Shown here piece after piece: positions 6,626 through 6,888 of a stretch of 6,888 nt of DNA. Numbering within the stretch: position 1 is the stretch's first letter; each line of letters begins with the position of its first letter. The DNA is taken from positions 1-6,888 of the forward strand of contig JAJYBT010000129.1 of assembly GCA_021778875.1 (NCBI GenBank), given 5' to 3'. The notes beneath the pieces were generated by a model. It searched no databases. It was not told the DNA's origin and saw only the letters and a program-made list of their open reading frames with translations. The position numbers and the translations under genes were made by a program. The stretch is from Acidobacteriota bacterium. GTDB taxonomy: Bacteria; Acidobacteriota; Terriglobia; Terriglobales; Acidobacteriaceae.

Positions 6626-6807
6626 TGATCTTCCATCCGCCTATACTCCATTCTGACGCGTCGGAGCCCCATTGGTCTGTACGGCGGCTAGCTATCCTGA
6701 TGCGATTTTTTGCATCTAATCCGTCATGGAGCAGGTCATTTCAGGACGTGCTGAGGCCCAGACCGCTAGGATAGGAACTGTGAAATTCATTCCACGAGCA
6801 AGGCGGA
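6626..6807. other. Divergent intergenic region
   Basis: These 182 bases lie between two divergently read genes and should carry promoters for both. Visible structure: a short hairpin GATGC/GCATC (6699-6703 and 6712-6716) around a T-run, and a distant inverted pair CTATCCT (6692-6698) and AGGATAG (6768-6774). No standard -35/-10 pair could be settled for either strand. Confidence 0.35.
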
Positions 6808-6888
6808 ATGCACATCCGTAAAGTGACCGAACCAGCCAAAGGAACCCAATCTCGCCGCCAATTGCTGCGCCAGATGGCGTGTCTCTCC
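6808..6888 (+). CDS. 5' end of a twin-arginine (Tat) exported protein (truncated by window)
   Basis: Twenty-seven codons are open to the window edge from ATG 6808, with an in-frame TGA at 6781 that rules out a longer start. AAGG at 6800-6803 sits four bases upstream as a modest ribosome site. The peptide has a polar basic n-region (MHIRKVTEPAKG) followed by SRRQLLR, which fits the Tat consensus S/T-R-R-x-F/L-L-K closely, then QMACLS as the hydrophobic part begins. Tat export carries folded, often cofactor-bearing proteins, and in acidobacteria many Tat substrates are oxidoreductases or sugar-related enzymes. The mature protein is outside the window, so no function can be given. The fragment is short, and the call rests on the motif, the start context and its divergent position. 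Confidence 0.6.
   Translation, partial: MHIRKVTEPAKGTQSRRQLLRQMACLS

Overview
The window looks like a piece of an Acidobacteriota chromosome, probably class Terriglobia. I infer this from the moderately high GC, from an exported protein carrying the 'LPDAP' pattern after its signal peptide, and from a lipoprotein that opens with the Ig-like domain typical of that phylum's secreted proteins. The species cannot be fixed from the sequence alone.

Left part, plus strand: the window opens inside a FucP/GluP-type sugar:proton symporter of the major facilitator superfamily (C-terminal half only). It ends at 754 and is followed by a clear 13-bp stem-loop terminator. Next comes a small exported protein of a conserved acidobacterial family of unknown function (about 1046-1834). 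After it lies a secreted family GH8 enzyme (2066-3397) that closely resembles the reducing-end xylose-releasing exo-oligoxylanases (Rex).

Right part, minus strand: a long lipoprotein with an Ig-like domain and an arylsulfate sulfotransferase (ASST) beta-propeller (3419-5389) converges on the GH8 gene with only 21 bases between the stop codons. Upstream of it, on the same strand and 228 bases away, is a membrane-anchored protein with a carboxypeptidase-regulatory-like domain and six cysteines (5618-6625). Divergent from that gene, the window closes on the first 27 codons of a plus-strand gene (from 6808) whose product starts with a twin-arginine export motif.

Every complete gene encodes an exported or membrane-anchored product, so the region is about the cell envelope and extracytoplasmic chemistry. 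The sugar symporter and the xylo-oligosaccharide hydrolase would fit plant-polysaccharide use, but they are separated by a terminator and an unrelated gene, so they are not one operon. No RNA genes, insertion sequences, CRISPR arrays or phage genes were seen. I find no convincing multi-gene novel system. The points most worth following are an exported Rex enzyme, a lipid-anchored Ig-ASST protein with all its active-site residues, and the two uncharacterised exported proteins.
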